From assembly GCA_963819905.1 (NCBI GenBank), contig CAWFXP010000009.1:744001-808000 (forward strand): 64,000 nucleotides of DNA. Reading direction: 5' to 3'. The DNA is from CAWCQC01 sp963819905 (GTDB lineage Bacteria > Actinomycetota > Thermoleophilia > Gaiellales > Gaiellaceae). The translations under genes were made by a program, and so were the position numbers. The notes beneath the pieces are model-generated. The model made no database searches. It saw only the letters and a list, made by a program, of their open reading frames with translations, and was not told the origin of the DNA. This document shows, piece after piece, positions 6,914 through 15,038 of this stretch (its first letter is position 1; each line of letters starts with the position of its first letter).

Positions 6914-8801
6914 ATGCGAGCAGACGCTGGGGTTTCGGCGGCTCGCGCCCCCCGCCCCGAGCTCGAGGAACGTCGGCGGGTCAAGGAGCGCGCCATTCGC
7001 CTGCGACGCCGACTCATCATCGGTGGGTGCGCCGCCGTGCTCGTCGTCGTGCTGGGAATCGGAATGGGGTTCGCCGGCACGACCGACCGCATCCCCGCAG
7101 GCGTGACCATCGACGGGCTCGACGTGGGCGGCATGACCGCCGCCGAGGCGGAGCAAGCGCTCGTTTCCCGGGCCGGCGCGCTGGCGACGGAGCCCGTTCG
7201 CTTCACGGCGGCAGGCGAGGAGTTCTCGATCAGGCCAAAGCGCCTCGGCGTCCAGGCCAACTGGAGCGCGGCGATCGACGAGGCCCTGGCCCAGGGGGAC
7301 GGATTCTTCGTCCTCAGGGGCTTCGAGCGTCTCGTTCTCAAGTTCCGGGGGGAATCGCTCCAGCCCTCCATCGCCGCGAAGCAACGTCAGGTCGACGCCG
7401 CGCTCGATCGCTTCGCGAAGGCGATCGACGTGCCGGCGCGGGAAGCGGCCATCGTGCTGCGCGGGCTGGACCCGATCGTCGTCCCGGCGCAGCCGGGGCG
7501 AGCGCTCGACGCGCGACCAGGCCGAGCAGGTGCTGCTCGCCGCAGCGATCAGCTTCGAGCGCGGGACGCCGGTATCGCTTCCCGTGAACGTCGCCGAGCC
7601 GACCGTGACAGCCCCCGACCTCGCCCCGGTGGTACGGCAGGTGCGAACTGCCCTCTCGGCGCCGGTGAAGCTTCACTACCGGAAGACGACGCTGACCGTG
7701 ACGCCGCTCAAGATGTCTGAGTTCCTTGTCCTTCCGAGCGAGGGAACGACGAAGCTGGCGGTCGGGGGCCACGCGGCGCAGACGTACTTCGCCAACATCG
7801 CCAAGGGGCTCAACCGCGACCCGCGCAGCGCCGAGTTCGAGCTCGACGGCAACGGCCAGATCCACATCGTACCCTCCGGAAGCGGCCGCGAGCTGAGCGT
7901 CGAGACCAGTCAGAATCGCCTGCTCAAGGCGTCTCTCGCACCGACAGCGCGGACCAGCCGGCTGGCCGTCACGACGACGACTCCGGAGATCACGACGGAG
8001 AAGGCGAAGAGCATGGGCATCACCGGGGTGGTGTCGAGCTACACGACGACCTACGGTGGCGATCCGAACCGACTGAGCAACGTGCAGCTCGTCTCCCAGC
8101 TGCTCGACGACCACCTGATCGCGCCGGGCGAGGTGTTCTCGTTCAACGACACGACCGGCGAGCGCAACGCGGAGAAGGGCTTCCTGGAGGCGCCCGTCAT
8201 CATCAACGGCGAGCTGCAGACGGGGCTCGGCGGCGGCGTCTGTCAGGTCTCGACGACGGTCTTCAACACCGCCTTCGAGGCCGGGCTCTCGGTCGAGGAG
8301 CGCACGAACCACGCGCTCTACATCAGCCACTACCCGACCGGTCGCGACGCAACCGTCAACTACCCCGACACCGACCTGAAGTTCACGAACGACACCGGGC
8401 ACTGGCTCTGGCTGCGAACGTTCGTCGACTCCGGGTCGCTGACGGTCAACCTCTACGGAACGCCGGTCGACCGGCGGGTGGAGTTCGAGACGTCGCCGCT
8501 CAAGACGTCGGGGACGATCCCCATCAAGGAGGTCCCGGACGACACGATGTTCGTGGGCGAGAAGTGGGTCGAGGACGGGGGCGAGCCCGCGCGCACCGTC
8601 TCCGTTCGGCGGATCGTCTACGACGCGAACGGCAAGCTCATGTACGACACCACGTGGGCGTCGAGCTACCTCGCCGAGCCGAAAATCGTGCACGTGGGGA
8701 CGAAGCCTCTGCCGGAGCCGGTAGAGGAGGCCCCGGTGGAGGAGCCGGCAGTGACCTCGGAGGGTGAGACCGCGGCAACGGAGACGCAGCCCGCCGAGTA
8801 G
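6914..8801 (+). CDS. VanW-family cell-envelope protein, frameshifted
   Basis: About 630 residues once one frameshift is repaired. A short arginine-rich cytoplasmic tail and a single transmembrane helix (IIGGCAAVLVVVLGIGMGF) precede repeated peptidoglycan-binding-like domains (DGLDVGGMTAAEAE). A VanW domain follows (VSSYTTTYGG, GEVFSFNDTTGERNAEKGF, GLGGGVCQVSTTVFNTAFEAGL, ERTNHALYISHYPTGRDATVNYP). A glutamate/proline-rich tail ends the protein. The frame changes from the 6914 frame to the +1 frame near 7511, where removing one base in GACGCGCGACC restores GRALD-RDQAEQV. Both halves are otherwise intact, so a sequencing indel is more likely than a pseudogene. Predicted to be membrane-anchored and to bind cell wall. 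Confidence 0.85.
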
Positions 8802-8811
8802 CGGAGGCGGG

Positions 8812-9234
8812 CTAGGTCTCGAACGCGACCAAGGTCTCGTAGAGCCAAGGCGGGAGGCGGATCGGGCGTAGCGTCGCCGCATCGACGCACGCGTGCGCCG
8901 TCCAGCCCTCGGCCACGACGCCCTCCGGCTCGGCGAGTCGCTCGATCGCGTACTCGAACCGAAAGCGCGCACCGCGGAGATCGGTCGTCTTCGCCCAGAT
9001 GCGAAGCGGATCGTCGAACCGGGTCGCGGCCCGGTAGCGGACGTAGGCCTCGACCGTGGTCACGTCGACGCCGTGGTCGGCGACGAGCCCGCGGTAGCCA
9101 CCCGGTACGCGCGCCAGGTAGTCGATGCGGGCGATCTCGAGCCAGACGAGGTACGCGGCGTTGTGCACGATGCCCTGCGCGTCGGTCTCGTTGAAGCGCA
9201 CGCGTAGGTCGGTCGAGAAGCGGAAGCCGTCCAC
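8812..9234 (-). CDS. Acyl-CoA thioesterase, 4HBT hot-dog fold (YbgC-like)
   Basis: A 140-residue hot-dog protein from GTG at 9234, with TACGAT 8 nt upstream. The signature FNETDAQGIVHNAAYLVWLE contains the catalytic aspartate and matches the 4-hydroxybenzoyl-CoA thioesterase/YbgC family, which hydrolyses acyl-CoA thioesters. YVRYRAATRFDDPLRIW gives the central strand. It ends 10 bp from the convergent VanW gene and is divergent from the sirtuin gene with only 24 bp between start codons. Confidence 0.85.
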   Translation of the reverse strand: MDGFRFSTDLRVRFNETDAQGIVHNAAYLVWLEIARIDYLARVPGGYRGLVADHGVDVTTVEAYVRYRAATRFDDPLRIWAKTTDLRGARFRFEYAIERLAEPEGVVAEGWTAHACVDAATLRPIRLPPWLYETLVAFET

Positions 9235-9246
9235 GGGCCGGAATCG

Positions 9247-9252
9247 TAGGAT
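9247..9252 (+). promoter_or_regulatory. -10 hexamer TAGGAT of the sirtuin gene
   Basis: TAGGAT ends 6 nt before the GTG at 9259; the divergent thioesterase -10 overlaps the same 24-bp interval. Confidence 0.5.
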
Positions 9253-9258
9253 GCGGGG

Positions 9259-10002
9259 GTGGACGACGCCGCCTTGCTCGCGGCGCTGATCCGGGCCCGC
9301 TCGCCGTGCGTCGCCCTGACCGGCGCCGGGGTCTCGACCGAGAGCGGCATTCCCGACTTCCGCTCCCCGACCGGGATCTGGGCCGAGGTCGACCCGCTCG
9401 AGTACGCGTCGCTGTCCGCGTTCCGGCGGGATCCGCGGCGGGTGTGGGAGTTCTACGGGAAGCGCTACGAGATGCTGCTCACTGCCGAGCCGAACCGGGC
9501 GCACCTGGCGCTCGCGGAGCTCGAGCGCCTCGGCCTGCTCGAGGCGGTCGTGACGCAGAACATCGACCTGCTCCACGAGCGTGCCGGAAGCAGGGAGGTG
9601 GTGGAGGTGCACGGGTCGATCCGCTCGGCGACGTGCCCCGCTTGTCGCAGCCGCTTCGAGCTCGTTCGGGTCCTCGAGCTGTCGCGCGACGGAGACGGCG
9701 TGCCTGCCTGCCCCGCCTGCGGAGAGGTGCTGAAGCCGGACGTCGTCTTCTTCGAGGAGGCGCTCCCGGCCGCCGCCAGCGAGCGGGCGTTCGAGCTCGC
9801 ACGGCGGGCGCGCCTCCTGCTCGTCGTCGGCTCCTCGCTCGAGGTGCACCCGGTGGCCGGGCTGCCCGAGCTGACGCTCGCGGCCGGCGGAGAGGTCGCG
9901 ATCGTCAACCGCGGGACGACCCCGTTCGACCGTCGCGCCCGGATCGTCATCGACGCCGCGGCCGGAGACGTTCTGTCCGAGGTGGTCAGGATCCTGGCGT
10001 AG
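9259..10002 (+). CDS. Sir2-family NAD-dependent protein deacylase
   Basis: A 247-residue sirtuin. The NAD-binding motif GAGVSTESGIPDFR starts at residue 22, QNID at 100-103, catalytic His118 in EVHGS, and a zinc site of two CxxC pairs (C126/C129 and C151/C154). VGSSLEVHP and IVNRG form the C-terminal NAD site. It removes acyl groups from lysines, giving O-acyl-ADP-ribose and nicotinamide. A typical target in bacteria is acetyl-CoA synthetase, but none is nearby. The start is supported by the -10 element 6 nt upstream. The 3' end overlaps the convergent amidotransferase by 17 bp. Confidence 0.93.
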   Translation: MDDAALLAALIRARSPCVALTGAGVSTESGIPDFRSPTGIWAEVDPLEYASLSAFRRDPRRVWEFYGKRYEMLLTAEPNRAHLALAELERLGLLEAVVTQNIDLLHERAGSREVVEVHGSIRSATCPACRSRFELVRVLELSRDGDGVPACPACGEVLKPDVVFFEEALPAAASERAFELARRARLLLVVGSSLEVHPVAGLPELTLAAGGEVAIVNRGTTPFDRRARIVIDAAAGDVLSEVVRILA

Positions 10003-10711
10003 CGGCCTCGGCGAGGTCGAGCCAGCGGGAGAACATCTCGCGGCCGTAGGCGAGCATCTCGGGTGAGCGGCGATCGAGCTCGTCGATCAGCGGCGGCAAG
10101 GAGCCGGGCCCGTGCACCCGGTCGAGGTACTCGCCGTAGGCGGGAACCTCTGCCCACTCGCGGGCCATCGCAGTCGACACCTCGAGGTGGAACTGCACTC
10201 CGTACGCGTGCCTGCCGGCCCGGAAGGCCTGGTTCGGATACGCCGGGCTGCCGGCGAGACGCACCGCTCCGTCGGGCAGGTCGAACGTGTCCCCGTGCCA
10301 CTGGAGCGTCGGCAGCTCGCGCGGGATGCCGGCGAAGACCGGGTCGGCCAGCGCCTCGGCGGTGAGCGTGACCGGCAGGATCCCGACCTCGGGGCCCGAC
10401 CCGGCGTAGACGTGTGCTCCAAGGCTTGCGGCCAGAAGCTGCACTCCGAGGCACGCTCCCCAGTACGGCATGCCGCCGCGGACTGCCTCGCCGATCGCGC
10501 GCTTCTCGCCTTCGAGCCACGGCAGCTCCTCGTCGTCGTTGACGCTCATCGGCCCGCCCATGGCGACGATCGCGTCGAACGTCCGCCAGTCCGGAAGCGC
10601 TTCTCCCTCGTCGAGCTCGACGCGCCGAAGGGTCGCTCCGCGCTCACGGAGCACGTCCTCGTAGACGCCGGGAGGCTCGCAGGCGATGTGCTGGAGGACG
10701 AGGACGTTCAC
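9986..10711 (-). CDS. Class I glutamine amidotransferase (GMP synthase-like GATase domain)
   Basis: A stand-alone 241-residue GATase from GTG at 10711; an in-frame ATG at 10753 is also possible. The nucleophile is C87 in YWGACLGVQLLA, and H175/E177 in GVQFHLEVS complete the triad. The oxyanion motif MGGPMSVND is present. Stand-alone proteins of this type are annotated as GMP synthase-related; known members release ammonia from glutamine or cleave other gamma-glutamyl compounds. No synthetase partner is adjacent, so the acceptor is unknown. Confidence 0.85.
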   Translation of the reverse strand: MNVLVLQHIACEPPGVYEDVLRERGATLRRVELDEGEALPDWRTFDAIVAMGGPMSVNDDEELPWLEGEKRAIGEAVRGGMPYWGACLGVQLLAASLGAHVYAGSGPEVGILPVTLTAEALADPVFAGIPRELPTLQWHGDTFDLPDGAVRLAGSPAYPNQAFRAGRHAYGVQFHLEVSTAMAREWAEVPAYGEYLDRVHGPGSLPPLIDELDRRSPEMLAYGREMFSRWLDLAEAATPGS

Positions 10712-10774
10712 CGTGGGAATCCTACGCGGGCCCGCGGGGAGTATCGTGGACACTTAGGCGGGAAGGAGGTGGTC

Positions 10775-11119
10775 ATGGAAGAGAAGGAAAAGGAGAAGGA
10801 CAAGGCGCCGAAGGAGCCCGAGGCGGCCGGCGCCGAGTCTGCCGAGTCAGACGCGGCGGAGAGCACGGAGAGCTCGATCGCACGGGTGCGCCGATTGGCC
10901 GAGGAGTTCGGGACGAGCGCCGTCGGCAGCGAGCGCATGGCGAGTACCGTCGATCGGCTGGGCCAGGCGTCGCGCTCGCTTCTCAACCAGCTGAACATCG
11001 CTCTTGAGGACGAGGTCGAGGAGCTCAGGCGCCGGACGGCGGCGCTCGAGGAGCGGGTCGTCGCGCTCGAGTCGATGCGACCCTCCAAGGGAGGCAAGAA
11101 CGAGAAGAACGACGGCTGA
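10775..11119 (+). CDS. Small charged coiled-coil protein, function unknown
   Basis: A 114-residue protein with a strong ribosome binding site (GGAAGGAGGT) 5 nt before the ATG. The first ~45 residues are low-complexity lysine, glutamate, alanine and serine. Then follow two amphipathic helices, the second a heptad-rich coiled coil (LEDEVEELRRRTAALEERVVALE). A lysine-rich tail ends it. The layout resembles small actinobacterial scaffolding or nucleoid-associated proteins, but I recognise no family. It lies immediately upstream of the PLP decarboxylase gene, possibly co-transcribed. Confidence 0.65.
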   Translation: MEEKEKEKDKAPKEPEAAGAESAESDAAESTESSIARVRRLAEEFGTSAVGSERMASTVDRLGQASRSLLNQLNIALEDEVEELRRRTAALEERVVALESMRPSKGGKNEKNDG

Positions 11120-11144
11120 AACCGATCCCGCTCCCGGCCTCGCG

Positions 11145-12524
11145 CTGGATGCGCCCCGCGAAACGGTCGCGGCCCGCGCCACCGAGCTCATCGTCGAGGC
11201 CTGGCGCAGCTTCGACCGCTTCCGTCCTGACGAGCCGCCGCTCGGCGAACGGGTCCGGAGTCTGCTCGCGGCACCGCTCCCCGAAGCGCCGTCGCCGGTG
11301 CTGGCTGCCCTCGACGACACCGCGCGCATCCTGGACGAGTCGATCGCCCAGCCGCGGCCGCGCTACTTCGCCTTCATCGGTTCGTCGGGCCTCGAGATCG
11401 GCGTGCTCGCAGACGCGCTCGCCTCGTGCTTCGACGTCAACCTGGCCCGCTACGCCGTCGCGGCAACCGAGGTCGAGCGCCAGGCGCTTCGCTGGGTCGC
11501 CGAGTTCGTCGGCTATCCGGGGATCACAGGCGCCTTCACGAGCGGGGGCACGGTCAGCAACCTGACGGCGCTCGCGGCTGCCCGTGAGCGCGCGCTTCCC
11601 GGCTCGCGCATCACAGGGATCGGCGCCGCCCGCCCGACCGTGTACGCCTCCGCCGAGGCGCACTACTCCGTCAAGCGGGCGGTCGAGATCCTCGGGTTCG
11701 GCTCACAGGGGCTCCGCTTCGTCCCGCTCGACGCCGGCCACCGTCTCGACGCGGCGGCCCTCGGCGAGGCGATCGACCGCGACGTCGAGGGGGGCGCAGT
11801 TCCGGTCGCCGTCGTCGCCAGCGCCGGGACGACGCTCACGGGGGCAATCGACCCGCTCTCGGCGATCGCGCAGGAATGCCTGCGCCGCTCGGTCTGGCTC
11901 CACGTAGACGGTGCGTACGGGCTCCCCGCCGCCTCGGTGCCCGACGTCGCCGCTTGCTTCGCCGGGGTCGAGCACGCCGACTCGGTCACGATCGACGCCC
12001 ACAAGTGGCTCTACCTGCCCAAAGCGTGCGGCGTCGTGCTCGTCCGCGATTCCGCCGCGCTCGCGGCGGCGTTCGCCCACGAGGAGAGCTACATGCCCCA
12101 CGAGCAAGGCGAGCTTCACGCCGTCGACCTGACGCTCGAGTACTCCCGTCCCTTCCGCGCCCTGAAGCTCTGGCTCGCCTTTCGCGTCCACGGGGCGGGA
12201 GCCCTTCGGGAAGCGATCGCCCGGAACCTCGAGCAGGCCGCCCTTCTCGTCGAGGAGATCGCGCAGTACGGGGACCTCGAGCTGCTCATGGAGCCGGAGC
12301 TCTCGATCGTCCTCTTCCGACACACGCCCGCCTCTGTGACCGACCGGGATACGCACAACGCGAAGCTCGCGGAGGAGCTCCAGGCGGACGGCCGCGTCTA
12401 CGTCGCCTCAGCGACGGTCGACGGTGCGGTCTGGCTGAGACCCTGCTTCGTCAACTACCGGACGAGCGACGACGACGTCCGCGCCCTCGTCTCGATCGTC
12501 AGGGAGGTCGGCGCAATCCTCTAG
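11145..12524 (+). CDS. Pyridoxal-5'-phosphate-dependent group II decarboxylase
   Basis: About 459 residues, fold type I. The PLP lysine is in TIDAHKWLYLPKACGVV, the phosphate-binding turn in TSGGTVSNLTALAAARER, and the ring-contacting Asp in WLHVDGAYG. The group includes aromatic-L-amino-acid, glutamate, diaminobutyrate and aspartate decarboxylases; this member resembles the aromatic amino acid/tyrosine branch in layout. Substrate uncertain. No ATG, GTG or TTG occurs in frame between 11007 and the conserved start of the domain. The coordinate given uses CTG at 11145; the only canonical alternative is TTG at 11004, which would add an arginine-rich segment antisense-like to the previous gene. 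Confidence 0.85.
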   Translation: MDAPRETVAARATELIVEAWRSFDRFRPDEPPLGERVRSLLAAPLPEAPSPVLAALDDTARILDESIAQPRPRYFAFIGSSGLEIGVLADALASCFDVNLARYAVAATEVERQALRWVAEFVGYPGITGAFTSGGTVSNLTALAAARERALPGSRITGIGAARPTVYASAEAHYSVKRAVEILGFGSQGLRFVPLDAGHRLDAAALGEAIDRDVEGGAVPVAVVASAGTTLTGAIDPLSAIAQECLRRSVWLHVDGAYGLPAASVPDVAACFAGVEHADSVTIDAHKWLYLPKACGVVLVRDSAALAAAFAHEESYMPHEQGELHAVDLTLEYSRPFRALKLWLAFRVHGAGALREAIARNLEQAALLVEEIAQYGDLELLMEPELSIVLFRHTPASVTDRDTHNAKLAEELQADGRVYVASATVDGAVWLRPCFVNYRTSDDDVRALVSIVREVGAIL

Positions 12525-13450
12525 GGGACGCGGAGGCATAGCGCCCGCGGCAGAATTTCGAAGCGCGCAGGCGTCGTTCCGGGTTGCTCTCCGTCGAGCT
12601 GCACCGGCAGCGGCGTATCAGCGTCCACGGCCACGGCGCGGCCGCGCAGCAGCTCCGCTTTCCTGTGCGGGAGGTGCGTGCCCCGGTAGATCTTCGGCAT
12701 CGTCAGCGCGAGATCGGTGCGCGTGATGTCGCCGATCAGGAGGACGTCGAAGAGGCCGTCGTCCGGGACGGCGTCCGGTGTCATCCGCATCCCGCCGCCG
12801 AGGTACGCGCAGTTCGCGACGAGGACGTCGTACATGAGGCTCTCGCGTGTCTCGTCGTCGACGCGCACATGGAGGCGGCTTGCCTTCCAGCCGGCGAAGA
12901 CGGCGAGGGTCGCGACGAGGAACGACACCTTGCCGCCCAGGGCCTTCGACGTCGTGTTCGCGCGCTGCGCCACGGCACCGCTCATGCCCGCGCTGGCGAC
13001 GTTCGCGAAGTAGCCGACCGCGTCGTGGCCGGCCCACGCCCGGTAGAAGACCTTGCCGGCGTCGATCTCTCGTACGGAGCCCTCGGCCAGCACCCTCAGC
13101 GCCGGTTCGAGCTTTGACGGGATGCGGAACGTCCTGACGAAGTCGGTCCCGGTTCCGCGCGGCAGGACGGCGAGCTCCGGGACCGGCTCCGCCCGCTCGC
13201 GAAGCGCCATCAGGCCGCTGACCGCCTCGTTCACGGTGCCGTCGCCTCCGACGGCGACGACCACGGTCGCCCCGTCGGCGGCCGCCCGCTCCGCCAGCTC
13301 TGCGATGTGCCCCGGGCCCTCCGAGAAGAGCGTCTCGCCGACGAGCCCGAGAGCGGCGGCGCGATGCGCGATCTGCGGCCACACGCGGCGCGTGCGTCCG
13401 TTGTCCGAGGCCGGGTTGACGAGAAAGGCGATGTGCCCGTCTTCGGCCAT
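12521..13450 (-). CDS. Diacylglycerol/lipid kinase (YegS/BmrU family)
   Basis: A 309-residue lipid kinase. The nucleotide-binding motif VGGDGTVNEAV (GGDGT at 68-72) and LPRGTGTDFVRTF are diagnostic of the DagK catalytic domain; the C-terminal beta-sandwich follows with CAYLGGGMRMTPDAVPDDGLFDV. It probably phosphorylates diacylglycerol or a related lipid for membrane lipid recycling. ATG at 13450; the 3' end overlaps the convergent decarboxylase stop by 4 bp. It is separated from the upstream nucleoside phosphorylase gene by 6 bp, so the two are likely co-transcribed. Confidence 0.92.
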   Translation of the reverse strand: MAEDGHIAFLVNPASDNGRTRRVWPQIAHRAAALGLVGETLFSEGPGHIAELAERAAADGATVVVAVGGDGTVNEAVSGLMALRERAEPVPELAVLPRGTGTDFVRTFRIPSKLEPALRVLAEGSVREIDAGKVFYRAWAGHDAVGYFANVASAGMSGAVAQRANTTSKALGGKVSFLVATLAVFAGWKASRLHVRVDDETRESLMYDVLVANCAYLGGGMRMTPDAVPDDGLFDVLLIGDITRTDLALTMPKIYRGTHLPHRKAELLRGRAVAVDADTPLPVQLDGEQPGTTPARFEILPRALCLRVP

Positions 13451-13456
13451 CCGGCA

Positions 13457-14173
13457 TCAGTGCTTCGAGTGCGTCACTGCCCGGAGCGCCAGCTCGGCCA
13501 TGCCGTCGACCGCCTCGGCCAGGGCCCCGTCGTCGATGCGCTCTCGGCGACCGTCGGCGAGCAGGTCCGAGACGACGAGGAGGCAGCCGGCGTGCACGCC
13601 GCGCAGCGCGGCGATCGTGAACAGGCAGGCGGCCTCCATCTCGACCGCGAGAAGGCCGCGCTCGGCCCAGCGGCGGGTCTGCTCCGGATCCGGGTCGTAG
13701 AACGCGTCGGTCGAGACGATCGGCCCGACCTTCACCCGCTGTCCGGTCTCCTTGGCCGCGTGCACGGCCCCGTGCAGGAGCTCCCAGTCCGCGGTGGGGG
13801 CGTGCGGCTCCCCGCCGACGTAGCGCTGCGTCGTGCCGTCCGCAGGAACGGCAGACAGGGCGAGGACGAGCTCGCCGAGCTCGAGGCCGGGGCTCAGGGC
13901 ACCGCACGTGCCGACCCGCAGCAGGCGCCGCACGCCCAGCTGGACGAGCTCCTCGACGACGATCGCGGTCGAGGGGGTTCCCATCCCGGTCGTCTGCACG
14001 GAGACGGGTCTGCCGCCGAAGGTGCCGGTGAAGCCGAGCAGGCCGCGCTCCTCGGTCACCGGCTTCGGAGCATCGAGGCAGCGCTCCGCGATTCGCTTGG
14101 CGCGGCGGGGGTCTCCCGGGAGGAGGCAGGCCTCGGCGTAGTCCCCGGGCTCCGCGCGGAGGTGGATGGGCAT
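13457..14173 (-). CDS. deoD: Purine-nucleoside phosphorylase, DeoD type
   Basis: 238 residues, matching E. coli DeoD (239). It catalyses phosphorolysis of purine (deoxy)nucleosides. Motifs: LLPGDPRRAKRIAE (phosphate site), TTGMGTPSTAIVVEEL, RVGTCGAL, VEMEAACLF (ribose/base site) and SDLLADG with the base-contacting aspartate. Being a hexameric-type PNP it should accept adenosine as well as inosine; the specific range is inferred from the family. ATG at 14173 has a TATGGT -10 6 nt upstream. It is divergent from the GNAT gene. Confidence 0.88.
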   Translation of the reverse strand: MPIHLRAEPGDYAEACLLPGDPRRAKRIAERCLDAPKPVTEERGLLGFTGTFGGRPVSVQTTGMGTPSTAIVVEELVQLGVRRLLRVGTCGALSPGLELGELVLALSAVPADGTTQRYVGGEPHAPTADWELLHGAVHAAKETGQRVKVGPIVSTDAFYDPDPEQTRRWAERGLLAVEMEAACLFTIAALRGVHAGCLLVVSDLLADGRRERIDDGALAEAVDGMAELALRAVTHSKH

Positions 14174-14179
14174 CGCCGG

Positions 14180-14185
14180 ACCATA
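14180..14185 (-). promoter_or_regulatory. -10 hexamer TATGGT of deoD
   Basis: Minus-strand TATGGT is exactly 6 nt before the deoD ATG (14173). Confidence 0.45.
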
Positions 14186-14207
14186 CGCGGTCGTACGATG
14201 CACCGTT

Positions 14208-14993
14208 GTGCGCCGGGTGATCGAATCGCCGCCGCTCGCGGACGTGCTCGCGTTCTGCGCCGAGGAGCCCGTCGAGCGGGTCTTCCTCGAGGACGTCGCG
14301 CGGCGCGGGCTCGGACGGTTCGTCGCCCTTCCCGGCGACGGGGGCCTCAGGGCGCTTTGCCACGTCGGAGCGAACCTCGTGCCGTCGGGAGACGGGCTCG
14401 CAGGCCTCGCGCGTCGCACCTCTCGCTCCTCGCCCAGGATGATCGTCGGCGAGGAACGGGCCGTGAGCGAGCTCTGGGACGCGATTCGCAAGAAGCTGCC
14501 TCGCCCGATCGACGACCGGCCCGGACAGCCAGTGTTCGTCATGACCGAGCCGCCGGTCGGCGCCGACACCGGGCTTCGGCCGGCCACGATCACCGACCTC
14601 GACCTCCTCGTGCCGGCGTGTGCGTCCGCCTACCACGAGGAGGCCGGGATCGACGCGTTCGCGCGCGACCCGGAGCTCTTTCGCTGGCGAACGCGGAGCC
14701 AGATCGAGCTCGGCCGGAGCTGGCTCTGGGTCGTCGACGGCCGTATCCGCTTCAAGGCGGAGGCGTCCGCGTGGACGCCGCAGGCCGTCCAGCTCCAGCA
14801 GGTCTGGGTCGAGCCGGAGCTCCGGGGTCGAGGCTACGCGAAGCGGGCGCTCGCCGACCTGTGTGCCCTTCTTCTCGAGCAGACGCCGACGGTCTGCCTC
14901 TTCGCGAGGCCGGAGAACGAGCCGGCGCTCGCTCTCTACGACTCGGTCGGCATGCGCCGGACGATCACGTACCGGTCGTTGATCTTCCCGTAG
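14208..14993 (+). CDS. GNAT acetyltransferase with N-terminal DUF4081 domain
   Basis: A 261-residue, two-domain protein. Residues ~1-110 match the DUF4081 type found in actinobacterial GNATs (FLEDVARRGLGRFVALPG). Residues ~125-255 are a GNAT domain with the acetyl-CoA loop LRGRGYAKRAL and a terminal ENEPALALYDSVGM motif. GTG at 14208 is preceded by TACGAT 8 nt upstream. In actinobacteria such genes often sit near peptidoglycan or mycothiol genes, but here the neighbours are deoD and a P-type ATPase. Substrate unknown. Confidence 0.83.
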   Translation: MRRVIESPPLADVLAFCAEEPVERVFLEDVARRGLGRFVALPGDGGLRALCHVGANLVPSGDGLAGLARRTSRSSPRMIVGEERAVSELWDAIRKKLPRPIDDRPGQPVFVMTEPPVGADTGLRPATITDLDLLVPACASAYHEEAGIDAFARDPELFRWRTRSQIELGRSWLWVVDGRIRFKAEASAWTPQAVQLQQVWVEPELRGRGYAKRALADLCALLLEQTPTVCLFARPENEPALALYDSVGMRRTITYRSLIFP

Positions 14994-15038
14994 GAATCGT
15001 GGCGCTGCCGGCCGCTCGCACTCCGGACGGAGCCCGGA

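Noticed and set aside
12618..14636. A 672-residue minus-strand frame spanning the lipid kinase and deoD
   Set aside because: Shadow in the wrong frame, rich in Arg, Gly and Ala. The correct frames carry the kinase and phosphorylase motifs.
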